Origin: Tetrahymena thermophila SB210
Taxonomy: Eukaryota; Ciliophora; Oligohymenophorea; Hymenostomatida; Tetrahymenidae
Reading direction: 5' to 3'
Length of the DNA stretch: 64,000 nucleotides
NCBI RefSeq assembly: GCF_000189635.1
Contig: NW_002476495.1
Location: forward strand, 310,001 to 374,000
Part shown: positions 1 through 12,000 of the stretch, one piece after another
Numbering within the stretch: position 1 is the first letter of the stretch
Layout of the letters: the number at the start of each line of letters is the position of its first letter
Notes under the pieces: generated by a model
What the model saw: the letters and a program-made list of their open reading frames with translations, nothing else
What the model was told of the DNA's origin: nothing
The model's database searches: none
Position numbers and translations under genes: made by a program

Positions 1-3000
1 GTTGGAACTAAAGATTAACCATTTACAACTTCAAATAACTTTTTGACAGCAATGATTAAGGTATCTTGTTAGATTATTTTTAATAGCTTCATTTTTCATA
101 AAATTAATTAATAATTTAAATAATTTAAAAAAAAATTTTTTAATTTTGAAGCTAAAATTTTGCTCACAGAAATTAAATAAAAACATATAATATTTATTTT
201 TATTAAATTAGGCATAATATTACAAATAAATAGTTAGTGGAGTTTCAAATATGTTTGTTGATATCTTAGTAGTTCCAAATAGAATTTTAAATCTAAATTC
301 TAAGCTTATGAATTTCGATTTTAATAGTATAATTTCTTTGAATTTCAAAAGTACACAGATAGGATCATATGCTTCGCTATAATATCAAAATCGCTTAGAA
401 TTTATAAACTACAATTATGTTGGATTCTAAGATATTATAATCTATTTTGGATTAGATGATGAAAATAATAAATGTGGTCTTTATTTTTCTAATATAGAGA
501 ATAATGTGTTAATTAACAATATATAGCTCTACCTCTATTCTGCAACTTCTAAACCTTTAAGCTGTTAGTCTATTTACTCTGACAGTAGTGTATTAAACGT
601 TTAAAACTATCAAATATCTGGAGAAGATTTTACCAACCATGGGTCTGTACTATAGTACTTTAATGTAACTGATGTAAGTTTCATTTACAAATAAAACAAT
701 TTTTTAAAATATTTTAATATTAAATAAATTATTAGATTTTCTTTAACAACTTCTCTTTAACTGGCTGCACACTTGGAAATAGCTTTAGCATATTAACCTA
801 GGAGTCTAATCTAAAAGTTGCTGTATCTAATGTAACTCTAGCAAGCAATGTTTGCCCAACTGATGATAGTGGAACATAAAATAATTAAAAAATATCGGCA
901 CTATTTTCTGCAGGAGGATTTAATGTAAAGAATATGACAGTTAATGATAATATTTTTTGCAAAAAAATAGTTTTTTCTGTTGTTTCTAGTCTAGATTAAG
1001 ATAATTAAGTTTTTTCCTTTTAAGATATACAAATTTATGATAATCTCTTTCAAGCTAGAACTACATACTTGTTTTTCGATGCTTTATATTCAATGATGGC
1101 TAGTCCAAGTCATGAATTAGACTTAAATAATATTTAATTCAAGAATAATTCTCTTACAAAATATAATGATTTTGATTAAATAAGTGCATCATATTTTCAA
1201 ACAAGTAAAATATCAAAAATTTAAGCTCAAAGCATCATGCTAATCAATCACTTTGATATTTCATTTGGATTTTTTTAATATTTAGACAATATTAATGTTA
1301 TTAATTTTAATTGTGTAAACGATGATGACTATTTAGTCAAAATACCTAACCAATAAACATATAGTTGTCTTTAATTGAATGAATTTGCTTCTGCAAATAT
1401 TACTTAAATTAAAATAATTAATAAAAAAGCATAAGACACAAATTTATTATAGATGGAAAATAATAGTATTTAATCTGCTAATTTAATAATTACAAAAGGT
1501 GTGTTTTAAAATTTATAATTATATTAAAATGGAGTAAACACTGAAGCAATACCTATTCAAGTAGCCAGCAACTATTAAATTGAAATAACAATTGATACTT
1601 GTTTATTTTAGAATATCACCTTGAAAAGCATTCAATTTACTTTGACTTACTCTACTTCAGCTCTTTGGATTTAAAACTATGTAGGCAAAGTACTTATAAA
1701 AAATTCATAATTCTATGATTCTTATAGCAATTCCTAGTATGGCTTAATTTTCGTTCAGGCCAATTAATTAACTCTTGATACAGTTTAATTTAGTAATGCT
1801 ACATTTTCTTTAAATTAGCCTTTGCCTTTATTCAATTCATATGGAGCTATGTTGAATGTCAAAGCATAAACTGTCAATATTTTAAAGTCTGGTTTTAATT
1901 AAGCAACAGCCATAAAAGGAGCATTTCTTTACATGATATCATTTGGTTAAATCTTTTAAGTTAGCATTTCTGATACTATTTTTAGTGAAGGTTATGCTGA
2001 AGATGATGGTGGTGCAATTTATATTGATTCAGGAGGTTAATAACTCTAATTTAATTGCTAAAATTGTTAATTTAGTAACATCTATACATAATAAATATCA
2101 GCATCTACTATAGGTTAAGAGTAATTTTATTTTTTTATTTTTTTTTAAATATCAAAAATTGATAAATATTTTAAAAATAATACTTAGGAAATACTCAAAG
2201 ACTAAAACTAATCAGTTAAATAAAATACAATTCTAAGGAGGCTTTATAAAAAATGTATTTGGAGTTACAGACAACTACTTTATTGATATCTCTAATTCTA
2301 ATCTATAGTTTAATCAAATTCCTACTATCATCTCAGAATAGTTTAACTCAAATTCTTTACCATAATAACTCTACTTGACTAAATTTAAAGGGCTTCAATA
2401 ATAAGCTACTTTAGTTAACTTGTTAAAATCGTCTTTATAAATTTAAGGATGTAAATTTTCTAACATTAAAATATAATCCTAAACTTCACTTTTACCACTT
2501 CTCATAAGCTCAACTTTATCAAATATTACTATTACAAACACTTAATTCGAAGATAGCTTATTTAGTGGCAGTGCGATTTATGCTCTTTAAAGTAATGTCT
2601 AATTTGAGAACATTTCATTTAAAAATGTATCATAAGCCTTATTTGGTAGTAGAGTTTTACAATAGAATATTTATTAGAATCCTGACCCTTACGGAGCTTC
2701 CTTAATAATTTCTTATCAATCTACAGTCAGTATAAAATCAAAGAGTTCCTTTACAGACTCAAGCTGCAAGTTTAATTGTAATGGTGGAGCTATTCAACTT
2801 TTTCAAAGTACATTAACTTTAGAAGATACTACATTCTAAAATATTGATGTAAAATAGTTTATTTTTAGTAATACTTTCTTAAATTTTATTTTATAAAAGT
2901 CTTCTTTTGGAGGAGCTCTCTTTGTTTAAGGAATGAATAATTCGAATACTATTACTAACACCAGGTTTATAAACTGCAGATCATAAAATGATGGTGGAGC

Positions 3001-6000
3001 TCTCTATTTAAAAGCTTTGTAAAAAGATGTAAATTTTCTAAATATTTTACACTTAAATATATTTTTAAATGTATGAAATAGAAATTCGGCCTTTCTATCA
3101 CAAATAGTATTTTTGAATCTAATTCATGTAAAACTAGAGGTGGAGCAATTTATATTGACTCAGATGTTATGAATTCTCCATTACAAAGTATATCTATTGC
3201 TGACTCTAAAATAATTTAAAATGTAGCAAGTATTGGAGGTGGTATTTTTTAACAAAATATCTCTGTTAATACTGAAAAAAATAATGTTATTTCAAGTAAC
3301 AAAGGAACTGTCTTTGGAAACGATAATATTTCTTATCCTACAAAATTAAGAATAAGCAATATTGATGAATTCTTATAAGTGAATAATGGAAAAGTAGATA
3401 AAGATTAAATTGTTATTAACAACTTTAGAAGCGGTGCTAACTTGACTAATATTTAATTTTTGTTTTTGAATGATAAAAATGAAATTATTTATCCCATTAC
3501 ATAAGATGAATTCGATACATACAAAATTAGCGTAGCTTTTGATCCTAAAACTGCTAATCTAGTTCAATATTAAATAGATGGAAGCACTTAAGCAAGTTTT
3601 AATCCAAATATTAAATCGTTTAGTTTTGAGAATATAACATTATTAGGAAAACCAGGATCTTCTGTTCAAATATAATTTAGCTCTAAATAAATTTATGGTG
3701 TTGATAGTTAGCAAGCTAACTTTGTGTAAAACTATACTTTTAATATTCTTGTTCATTTCAGGTTGTGTGACTCTGGAGAATAGATAGCCTAACTTGGATA
3801 AGTTACTGAATGTTAAATATGCCCAGCTAACTATTACTCCTTTAATGTAGAGAATTGTTAAGAATGTCCTAAAGGAGCTACTTGTAATGGAGGAACAGAC
3901 ATAGTTACTAATCAAGGTTATTGGCGCAAATCAAATATTAGTGATTTAATAATAAGTTGCTCAAATCTACCTGATAACTGTGATGGAGGAAATTATGGAG
4001 ACGATATTTGCCATGAAGGACATATAGGTGCACTCTGTGAAGAATGCGATGTAAATTCTTAAAATTATTTTCAGTAAATCTAAAAAATATTTATTAATTT
4101 TTTTTAATAATTTAAGATATATGGCTAACATTGGGGAACATCTTATGCAAAATCAGCTAAATATTCATGCACTAGATGTGATTAAATTAAAGGAAATATA
4201 TGGATTGTTGTTTTGATGACTGTGTGGACTTTAATATCTATGTGCCTTGCAATTAAGGGTGATGTGGAAATCTTAAAGGAGCGAGTAGCTATTCTTACAA
4301 TTTAAAAAAGTTTAAAAAGAAAATAAATGATTAAAAGTTAATCAAGAAGATAAACTTCAGTGCATTAAGTAAATTAACAGTCTTTTAATACAATAACTAA
4401 CCAAAAAACAACTACTAGAAGTTCTATCTATGAAGTTAAAGAAAAACCATAAAAAGTGTAAATAATAAGGACTGATGAAGAAAAATCAGGAATTTATATT
4501 AAGATGTTAACAAATTACGTATAAATTGTTGGATCTATAGCTACTTTTAATCTCAGCATTCCTTCAGGTAAATATTTCCACTGTTTTTTTTTTCTTTCTT
4601 TCTTTGTATATTTTTTCATTTATATATTTTTAATTTATTTTATATGTTAATCAAAAGGTATTTTTGAGTTCCCTTAATCAGTAGGCTAACCACTTAAATA
4701 AACTATGAATTCTTTAGATTGTGCCTTATAAGAGATGAATTCCTCTATGCCAATAATTTATATGAGACTTTTATTTTCTATTTTAATACCATTTTTATAC
4801 ATGGCTTTATTTTTAATTTGTATGGGTCTGTATTACTTACTTAAGAAAATAAAAGCTAAAAAGAATAACAATGAGAATTAATTCCCTTGGTATATTTTGG
4901 CTACAGCTATCATGTTTTTAATTATTTATGTCTAGCCAGATTTAGTTGCTTAAATCATTGCTTTATTGTCATGTAGATAAATTGGTGACACATAATATAT
5001 TTTGTCTAATGTTTCCTTTGTGTGCTATGATAAAGAACATTATTTTTATGCCCTTGTCATGGTGATTCCTATGTTATTAGTTTGGGTTTTAATTTTACCT
5101 GGTATTCTTTTTATGTCCTTAAGAAAAAATAAAAATCGTTTAGAGGAAATTGATATTAAGCTTAAATATGGCTTCCTATACAAAGAATATGAAAACTATG
5201 CATTTTATTGGGAATTTGTGAAAATGACTGAGAAATTAGCTATTATTCTTGCATTAAACTTTTATTCACAGAGCATAAACATAAAAGCTATATTAGTCTT
5301 TGTAGTTATTACTGTTTATGGTATACTATCAATTATAATCAAACCTTATTAAGAATCTGATGTAAACGAAATTGATGTTAATTCTACTCATGTTTGTGCT
5401 TTAACAGTTTTACTTGGTCTATTTATGTATAAAAATCAATATGTATACTTTGTTTATAGTTCTTTAGGTCTAATTGTTATGATCAATCTTTGGTTTATTG
5501 TTAAAATTCTAAATAAAATTATTGGAGGCTATATGCCAAAAATTAAAGATATCTTGCAGCAGCTAGTGCAAATTCTCTCTTCTAAAATATCATACTTTAA
5601 GAGGTTTGTAAAATAGGAAGAAAATGCTAAGAAAAAAATGGATCCTGAAATCAAGAAAAAGTTCTTATTCTTGTTTTAAAAATTTTAAAATTTGAATAGC
5701 GAGTAAAAGAAAAAGATAGTGATGGAAGTGTATGAGTAAAGACTAGGTAAAATTAAATTATTAATTAAGAAAAGTTAAATTTAATGTATTTTATAATTAT
5801 TTAGTTAAGTAATATGCCTACCTTTTTGATAAAAATGAAGAAAATGAAGAATAAAAAGGAAAAGATGAAGAAAATTTCAATTAATTAAAGTCATCATCCC
5901 AATTCTGTGGTACATTAAAATTCATAACCTAATAAGAAGAAGACAAGAATATCGAAAGCGGAAAATAAAATAGCAATCAAGAAATATTAAATAATATAAG

Positions 6001-6231
6001 TAATAAATATGATAAATTAAATTATTATTAAATTTATTTTTCATCAACTAATTAAAAGTCATACACAAAAAGGAAGACTCTAATAAAAGTCTCATTAAAT
6101 TTGATTCTTAAGAGTCTCCAAAATCTGATGAAGAGAATCCTAATAGTAAGTTTTATATTGAAAGTTAACAAAAAACTTTAAAAGAAGACTAGGTGAATAT
6201 AGAAATAAAAAGTTAAGGTGAAAATTCTTGA
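1..6231 (+). CDS. Gene 1 (5' partial): giant beta-helix, Cys-rich, multi-pass membrane protein
   Basis: The gene enters the window in frame at base 1, in the linker that closes the propeller half, and stops at TGA 6229-6231. Exons read as 1-60, 212-673, 736-2120, 2188-2848, 2900-3028, 3082-4050, 4117-4567, 4658-5746, 5805-5999 and 6059-6231. Their phases join into one frame of 1857 visible codons using TAA/TAG as Gln. Residues about 21-1100 form a beta-helix-like region with Pmp-type repeats (EDDGGAIYID, FGGALFV, DGGALYL, RGGAIYID). Residues about 1125-1222 are Cys-rich, with CPKGATCNGG, GYWR and GHIGALCEECD. An intron follows exactly after that Asp. Then come the first helix near 1250-1270, a basic loop, about six or seven more helices including KYGFLYKEYENYAFYWEF, and a charged tail ending GENS. 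It is probably a surface receptor-like protein; no ligand can be named. It is the closest relative of gene 2 and of the relic downstream. Confidence 0.88.
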
Positions 6232-6525
6232 AAACTAAACTAAAATCTTATTAATATCATTATTATGTTATATTAAATTATTTACATTATTTATTCATGT
6301 TTTCAAAATTATTTTTCTAAATATTTACAAAAAAACTTGATAATTAATTAAAAAACATTTTATTTTTTAAGTTCAATTCATAAATTTATAAAGCAATTAA
6401 TTAATTACATCAAATTAGTCAATTAAAAAATTAGGTTTTCTTTCTAATTTTTATTTTTTGCAAATTTTTATTATTCTAAATTTTTTGATATTCAGATAAA
6501 TTACCCAATCTTTATTTAAAATAAA
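6232..6525. other. Intergenic gap between gene 1 and the relic
   Basis: AT-rich sequence after the TGA of gene 1, with no family similarity and no RNA gene visible. It is presumably the 3' untranslated region of gene 1 plus spacer. Confidence 0.6.
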
Positions 6526-8399
6526 TGAATATATTTTCTTTTACCTCTTAAATAACAAAAATGAAATAATTTTTCCTATTTCTTAAGATGGCTATTAAAC
6601 ATTTGCTGTTAGTGCAAGTTTTGATCTTAATACTAAAAATATATAAGTATATTCTATTAGTGGTAATACAACAGTGAAATATAATAAGATTTATGTATTT
6701 AAATATTTAAGGTATATTTGAACTCCCTCAGTAAGTAGAACAACCATTAAAGTAAATAATGAACTCACTTGATTGTGCCTTACGAGAATTAAATTCTTCA
6801 GTTCCAATAGTATACCTTAGATTGATATTTTCTCTTACTATCCCTGTTATATATATGATATTATTTTTATTGTGCATGCTAATATATTACCTTATTAAGC
6901 AACTCAGTAAAGCTAAAAAATAAGATTATCATTAAAAATAATTCCCTTGGTATATTTTGACAACAGCAATTATGTTCCTGATAATATATATTTAGCCAGA
7001 TTTAGTTGCTTAGATTATAGCTTTACTTTCATGCAGGTAAATAGGTGATACTTAATATATATTATCAAACGTCTCTTTTGTTTGCTATACAAGCTAGCAT
7101 TATTTTTATGCCCTAGTATTAATTTTACCAATGCTAATACTATTGGTGATAGTACTTCCTGTTAATTTATTTTTATTACTAAGGAAGAATAAATATAATT
7201 TAGAAGATATAGATATAAAGTTAAAGTATGGTTTTCTTTATAAAGAGTATCAAAATTATCCTTTTTACTGGGAGTTCATAAAAATGGCTGAGAAATTGGC
7301 AATTATCTTAGCTTTGAACTTTTATTCATAGAGTATTATAACTAAAACAATTCTTGTTTTTATTGTTATTACTTCATATGGCATTCTATCTATGATAATA
7401 CACCCTTATCAAGAGCCAGATATAAATGAAATAGATATGAATTCCACTAATATTTTTGCATTGACTGTACTCTTAGGTTTATTTATGTACAATAATTAAT
7501 ATGCATACTTGTCTATATTTCACTCACTTTGATAGTAATTATCAATGTGTGGTTTATTGCTAAAATTTTGAACAAAATTATAGGAGGATATTTACCTAAA
7601 ATATAGGTAGTTATTTAGTCAGTACTCGTCTCTTTATCTAAAAAAATGGATTATTTTATGAGATTCGTCAAAGAAGAGAAGCCAAAAAAGTAAATAAAAC
7701 CTGAAGTTAAAGAAAAATATAAAATATTATTTAAAAAAATTTTAACTTTGAAACCTTAAGAAAAGAAGAATCTTTTCCTAAAGATATTGGAGCAGTAATT
7801 AGGTAGATTTTTTATAAATAAAAATAAACAAATTTTTTAAATTTATATTTATCAACAGTTTAATCATATGGACACTTATTTTAGAAAGACGATGAAGAAT
7901 AAAATAACCTTTAAATAAAACCTGAGTCAAATGGAAAAATCTCTTTTGAAGATTAGCAAGATAAACAAAAATAAATAGAAAATAGTATTTAATAACAAAA
8001 CTAATTAAAAGAAATATCCATAATTTCTTCACCTCCCTTATATTAAGATATGGGTATTAATTAACCAAAAGTCAAAGAAATAAAGTCAATGGAAATGGTT
8101 AAATTAGAAAGTCAATTTAATTAGCAAGGTACAAAATATTTTTATTTGTTCATCTATTAAATATTTTATTTTATTTTAATAAAGGGAATAAAGATGAATT
8201 TTCAAATAGAAATTCAAACTTTGATTCTAATTTAAGATTGTTTAATCTTCAAAAGTAATTTATTAGTTCTGAAAATAAATAAACTCCTAATAAAAACTTA
8301 CAAAATTAAACCATTAATGAAGTATAAATAAATATTGAATTAGACTAATGCTCTAAAAACTCAAAGGTTCAATATTTTTAACAATAAAATATTTGTTGA
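6526..8399 (+). pseudogene. Truncated, frameshifted copy of the family (C-terminal relic)
   Basis: Homology begins within the last beta-helix segment (LNNKNEIIFPISQ, compare LNDKNEIIYPITQ in gene 1). It then jumps at about 6710 straight to the exon starting GIFELPQ. Roughly 0.9 kb that in gene 1 encodes the Cys-rich stalk and first membrane helix is absent. The remaining membrane block is well conserved (QPDLVAQIIALLSCRQIGDT, KYGFLYKEYQNYPFYWEF). Near 7506-7512 one T is missing relative to gene 1 (TACTTTGT became TACTTGT), giving an in-frame TGA at 7530-7532; one base further on, homology resumes in the other frame. Introns 7803-7858 and 8129-8184 and a tail to TGA 8397-8399 are still recognisable and in phase. 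No signal peptide, propeller or start is present. The frameshift alone could be a sequencing error, but the 5' truncation could not. Confidence 0.85.
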
Positions 8400-9067
8400 T
8401 GTTTATTATATATATATTATTTCTGAAATTAGTTAATACCATTCAAATTATATTTTAGCAAATATCAAAAAATATATATTTTAAGTTAAACAGATTATTG
8501 AAATCTATTTTTAAAAACAAAATCTTCAATCAATATTGAGAAAAAAAAATTTGATATAAAATTATGTTTATATAATTAAAATAATAATTATAGCTACTTT
8601 AAAATTTTATTTTGATAATCCATCTTTTTTTAAATTAATTTGCATTTAAATTTTTTAAGGAATAAGTAATTAGAAATATTTAATTTTAATGTGTTAAGAG
8701 TTCTTGAAAGAAAATAATTGACTAAAAAAATTTATTTTCTAAAATAAAAACCTGATAATATTTTTTGTAAAATAAAAAATTAACTTAATAATTAATTAAA
8801 ACTATTTTTTTTTTAATTTCATTTTCATTACTTTCATGGCATAATAAATAAATATTCTATTTACTCTAAAATTCATAATTTATGTATCTATACTTTTTTT
8901 TCAGTAAATATTTTAATTTATATAAATACCATTAATATGTAAATCATTTAATTTGATGTTGTAGAAAAAAAGAATTGAAAGAACTCAATTATAAAGAAGA
9001 AAGATATCATTAATTGTAAGTGTGAAATTAATAATAAGATTAACTCTAATAAATTAATTAAAAGGTA
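8400..9067. other. Intergenic gap upstream of gene 2
   Basis: 668 nt of AT-rich sequence with homopolymer runs. I see no coding similarity, tRNA or repeat. It should hold the promoter of gene 2, but no motif stands out. Confidence 0.6.
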
Positions 9068-12000
9068 ATGTCTAAAGTTAATTTTAAAGGTATTAAGTTT
9101 TCAAAAATATTAATTAGCATTTACTTAGCTTTAAGGATTGCAAGTAGTTAAAAATGTCCTTAGTTGCAAACTTTCCATAGTAAGGAATTTTCTTTTTAAA
9201 TTTTTATCATATTTTTTATGCTTTAATTATTGAAATTAGATCCTATGGCAGCAAGTGGATATGCTGCTAGAAATGTCATCAGAATTCCAAAAACTAATAT
9301 TTTGATTATCAACACATTATATGAACAATATTAGGACTCAAGTATAGTTTATTACTATGATTTATCATCAATATCTGGCGAAACTATTAATGTCATCAAG
9401 CGTATTTCTTTCTTAACTCATATTTTCATTTTTAGAATCAATTTATTTCATAAATTAGCTGATTATGTAATAATTGATATGAAATATAACTCTCAAACAG
9501 ATTAATTAGTAGTATCTAATTTTGAAACTCTTATTTTTGCTGATCCCTATACATTAAAGGCTTTAGTTTCTTATTCTATTCCAAAGCTCTCTGCAATTAT
9601 GATTTTAGAACAGACAAATTACATATTATTGACTAATTTTTACAATCATCTACAAATATTTGATTTTTTGTAGCAGAAAGTTTTACTTAATATGGATAAT
9701 ACAAAATAATTGACAGCTCAATATGGTAGTACATAGCTTTATCAATTTAAATCGATTCTGTACTAACTTTCTACAGGAGATAAAATTATTATTACTTCAA
9801 ATGATGCCGGTTTAATTTCTTGGGGAATAGATCTTTAAAATTTAACATACTAATTTTATGGATTTATACCGAATTGTAAATTTATAGACAAATATATAAT
9901 AAATGTAATATTTAAAAAATAATTAGCTTAAGTAAATTTAGATGCAATACATAGATCATTCACTAAGCATCCAATAGATGATGTAATTTTTATTGGAGGT
10001 AACTCTACTTAAATCATAGCTGTAAAAATTCTAGATATCAAAAATAGCAAATATTAACTTCTATATAATACATGTAAGCACTTATTTAACGTTAAAATGA
10101 TAAAACTAACAAATATTTGTTTTAAACTAATATAAATAAAATAGCCTTGATGAATGTAAATTCTGTGATAACAAATTTATTATTTGTTAATCTTTCGAAA
10201 AACAAATACTAATTATGGGCAGGAGATGGAGTTAATATTTACTAAGTATATTTGAAGGGAAGTAGCTATACAATAAATAAATTTTATTATTACTAAGCTG
10301 ATACTTTCTATGATTGGTATTTAGTATAAGAAAGTTAATCAATAATTATATGTTCAAAGTTTTACTTAACAACTTTTAACTTTACCTCATACAAGCAAAC
10401 TTACTTTTTGTGTAATTTAATTTTAATTTTAAATTTAACTATTTTAAAATGATTTATTATTATATTTCTTTTTTAATTTTTAATTCACTACAATTTAATT
10501 TCTAAGTAAAATATTTCTTATTTAATAAATATCAAATTAAGATTTTTATCATAATATATATGCGAGAAGATTCATATGGCAAAATGATGGTTATAATGAT
10601 ATATTTGCTCTTCTTAGCGAAAACTAATTAAATTTATATGACAGAGGAAATTTCGGATATACTTCATAATACTCAACTAAGCCATATCTTTAAAAGTTTA
10701 TTAGGTTCAAATATGGTAGCTTTTATACAATCAAAATGCTAAATGGTACATGCTTTTACAAGGGGACAAATGATGGTTCAGATAAGGGAAATAGTTATAT
10801 AGGAATGTTTCCAATATTTCCATTTTCATAAGGAGATACAGTAAAAAATAAATTTAAAAAATATATTTTCACAAATTATATTTAAAATAGATAATTGACA
10901 TAACTAGTATTTACAATCTATAATGGCCCAGTATCAATTAAAATTTAGATCCATTCTTTTTGAATAATAATATATGGGTTGCGTTTGCTTTTCCTTCTAA
11001 AGCTTCTACAGAAAATTATTTATTTTAATTGATAAATTGTAACTCAACAAATCAGAGAATTTATCTTAAATCCAATCTTACTACAGACAATTAAGTAAAG
11101 ACAGCTTTTGCAGTAGCTTCTTTAGAAAATAAAAATAACTTAGAGCTTATTGGAGTTGATAATTTAGGAACTGTTTATTCATGGGATTTGAGTTAACAAG
11201 GATTTCCTTTTAAGTTCTTTATAAATTTTAGTAAATATTAGCTTAAATAATTCAATAAACTTATCATGTTCATTTATTTAAATAGGTTTATGCAAGAACT
11301 CTGTTATAGGTGATATATTTCATTATGATACTTAAAAAAGATTAATATTATCTTGTGATATATAATAGATAAGGGGAATTATTGCCGGTCAACCAATATA
11401 AAGAACCATAAAACCAAAAATTTAACTTAATGAAAACCACCAAAATTTTGAAAAAATATTGAATATTGTATTTGAACGCTTTTTATACTATATATTTATA
11501 TATTAAATACAATTTATGAATTTTATTGAATCTTGCCTTTACATACTTTTTCATAAATTCTTTTATTTATTTTTTAAATAATAAATTAAGCATAATCCAG
11601 GTATTAAAATATAATGCTATCCAGTTCATCATATTTTAATACCTGGATTAGCAATAGTTAGAAAGATATATTATAAATATACTAAAAAAGTTAAAAATGG
11701 AACATAAGGGTTAATAAGTAGTTTATATGGTAGTAAAATTGATATATTAAAGCTTTTGTGTAAAAGAAAAGGAGTAGCAGAGTGATTATTAGTCTACACG
11801 TATTTTAAATTCATAGATTAATAATTTTGATGAATAAAATGATATAAAAAGGTTTAATATTACACTTGAGGAATGAAATAAATCTAAAAAAATGCAAAAT
11901 AATTATGATCTTTTGTTTATTTTTTTAATGAATTTATCATTTAATAATTTATGGATATTTTATGAAAAAAATTTTGATAAATAAATTTTATAATTTAAAA

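Noticed and set aside
3643-3915. Open frame on the minus strand opposite gene 1
   Set aside because: It lies antisense to the conserved Cys-rich stalk of gene 1 and is a shadow of that coding sequence; the same applies to other minus-strand frames in the window.
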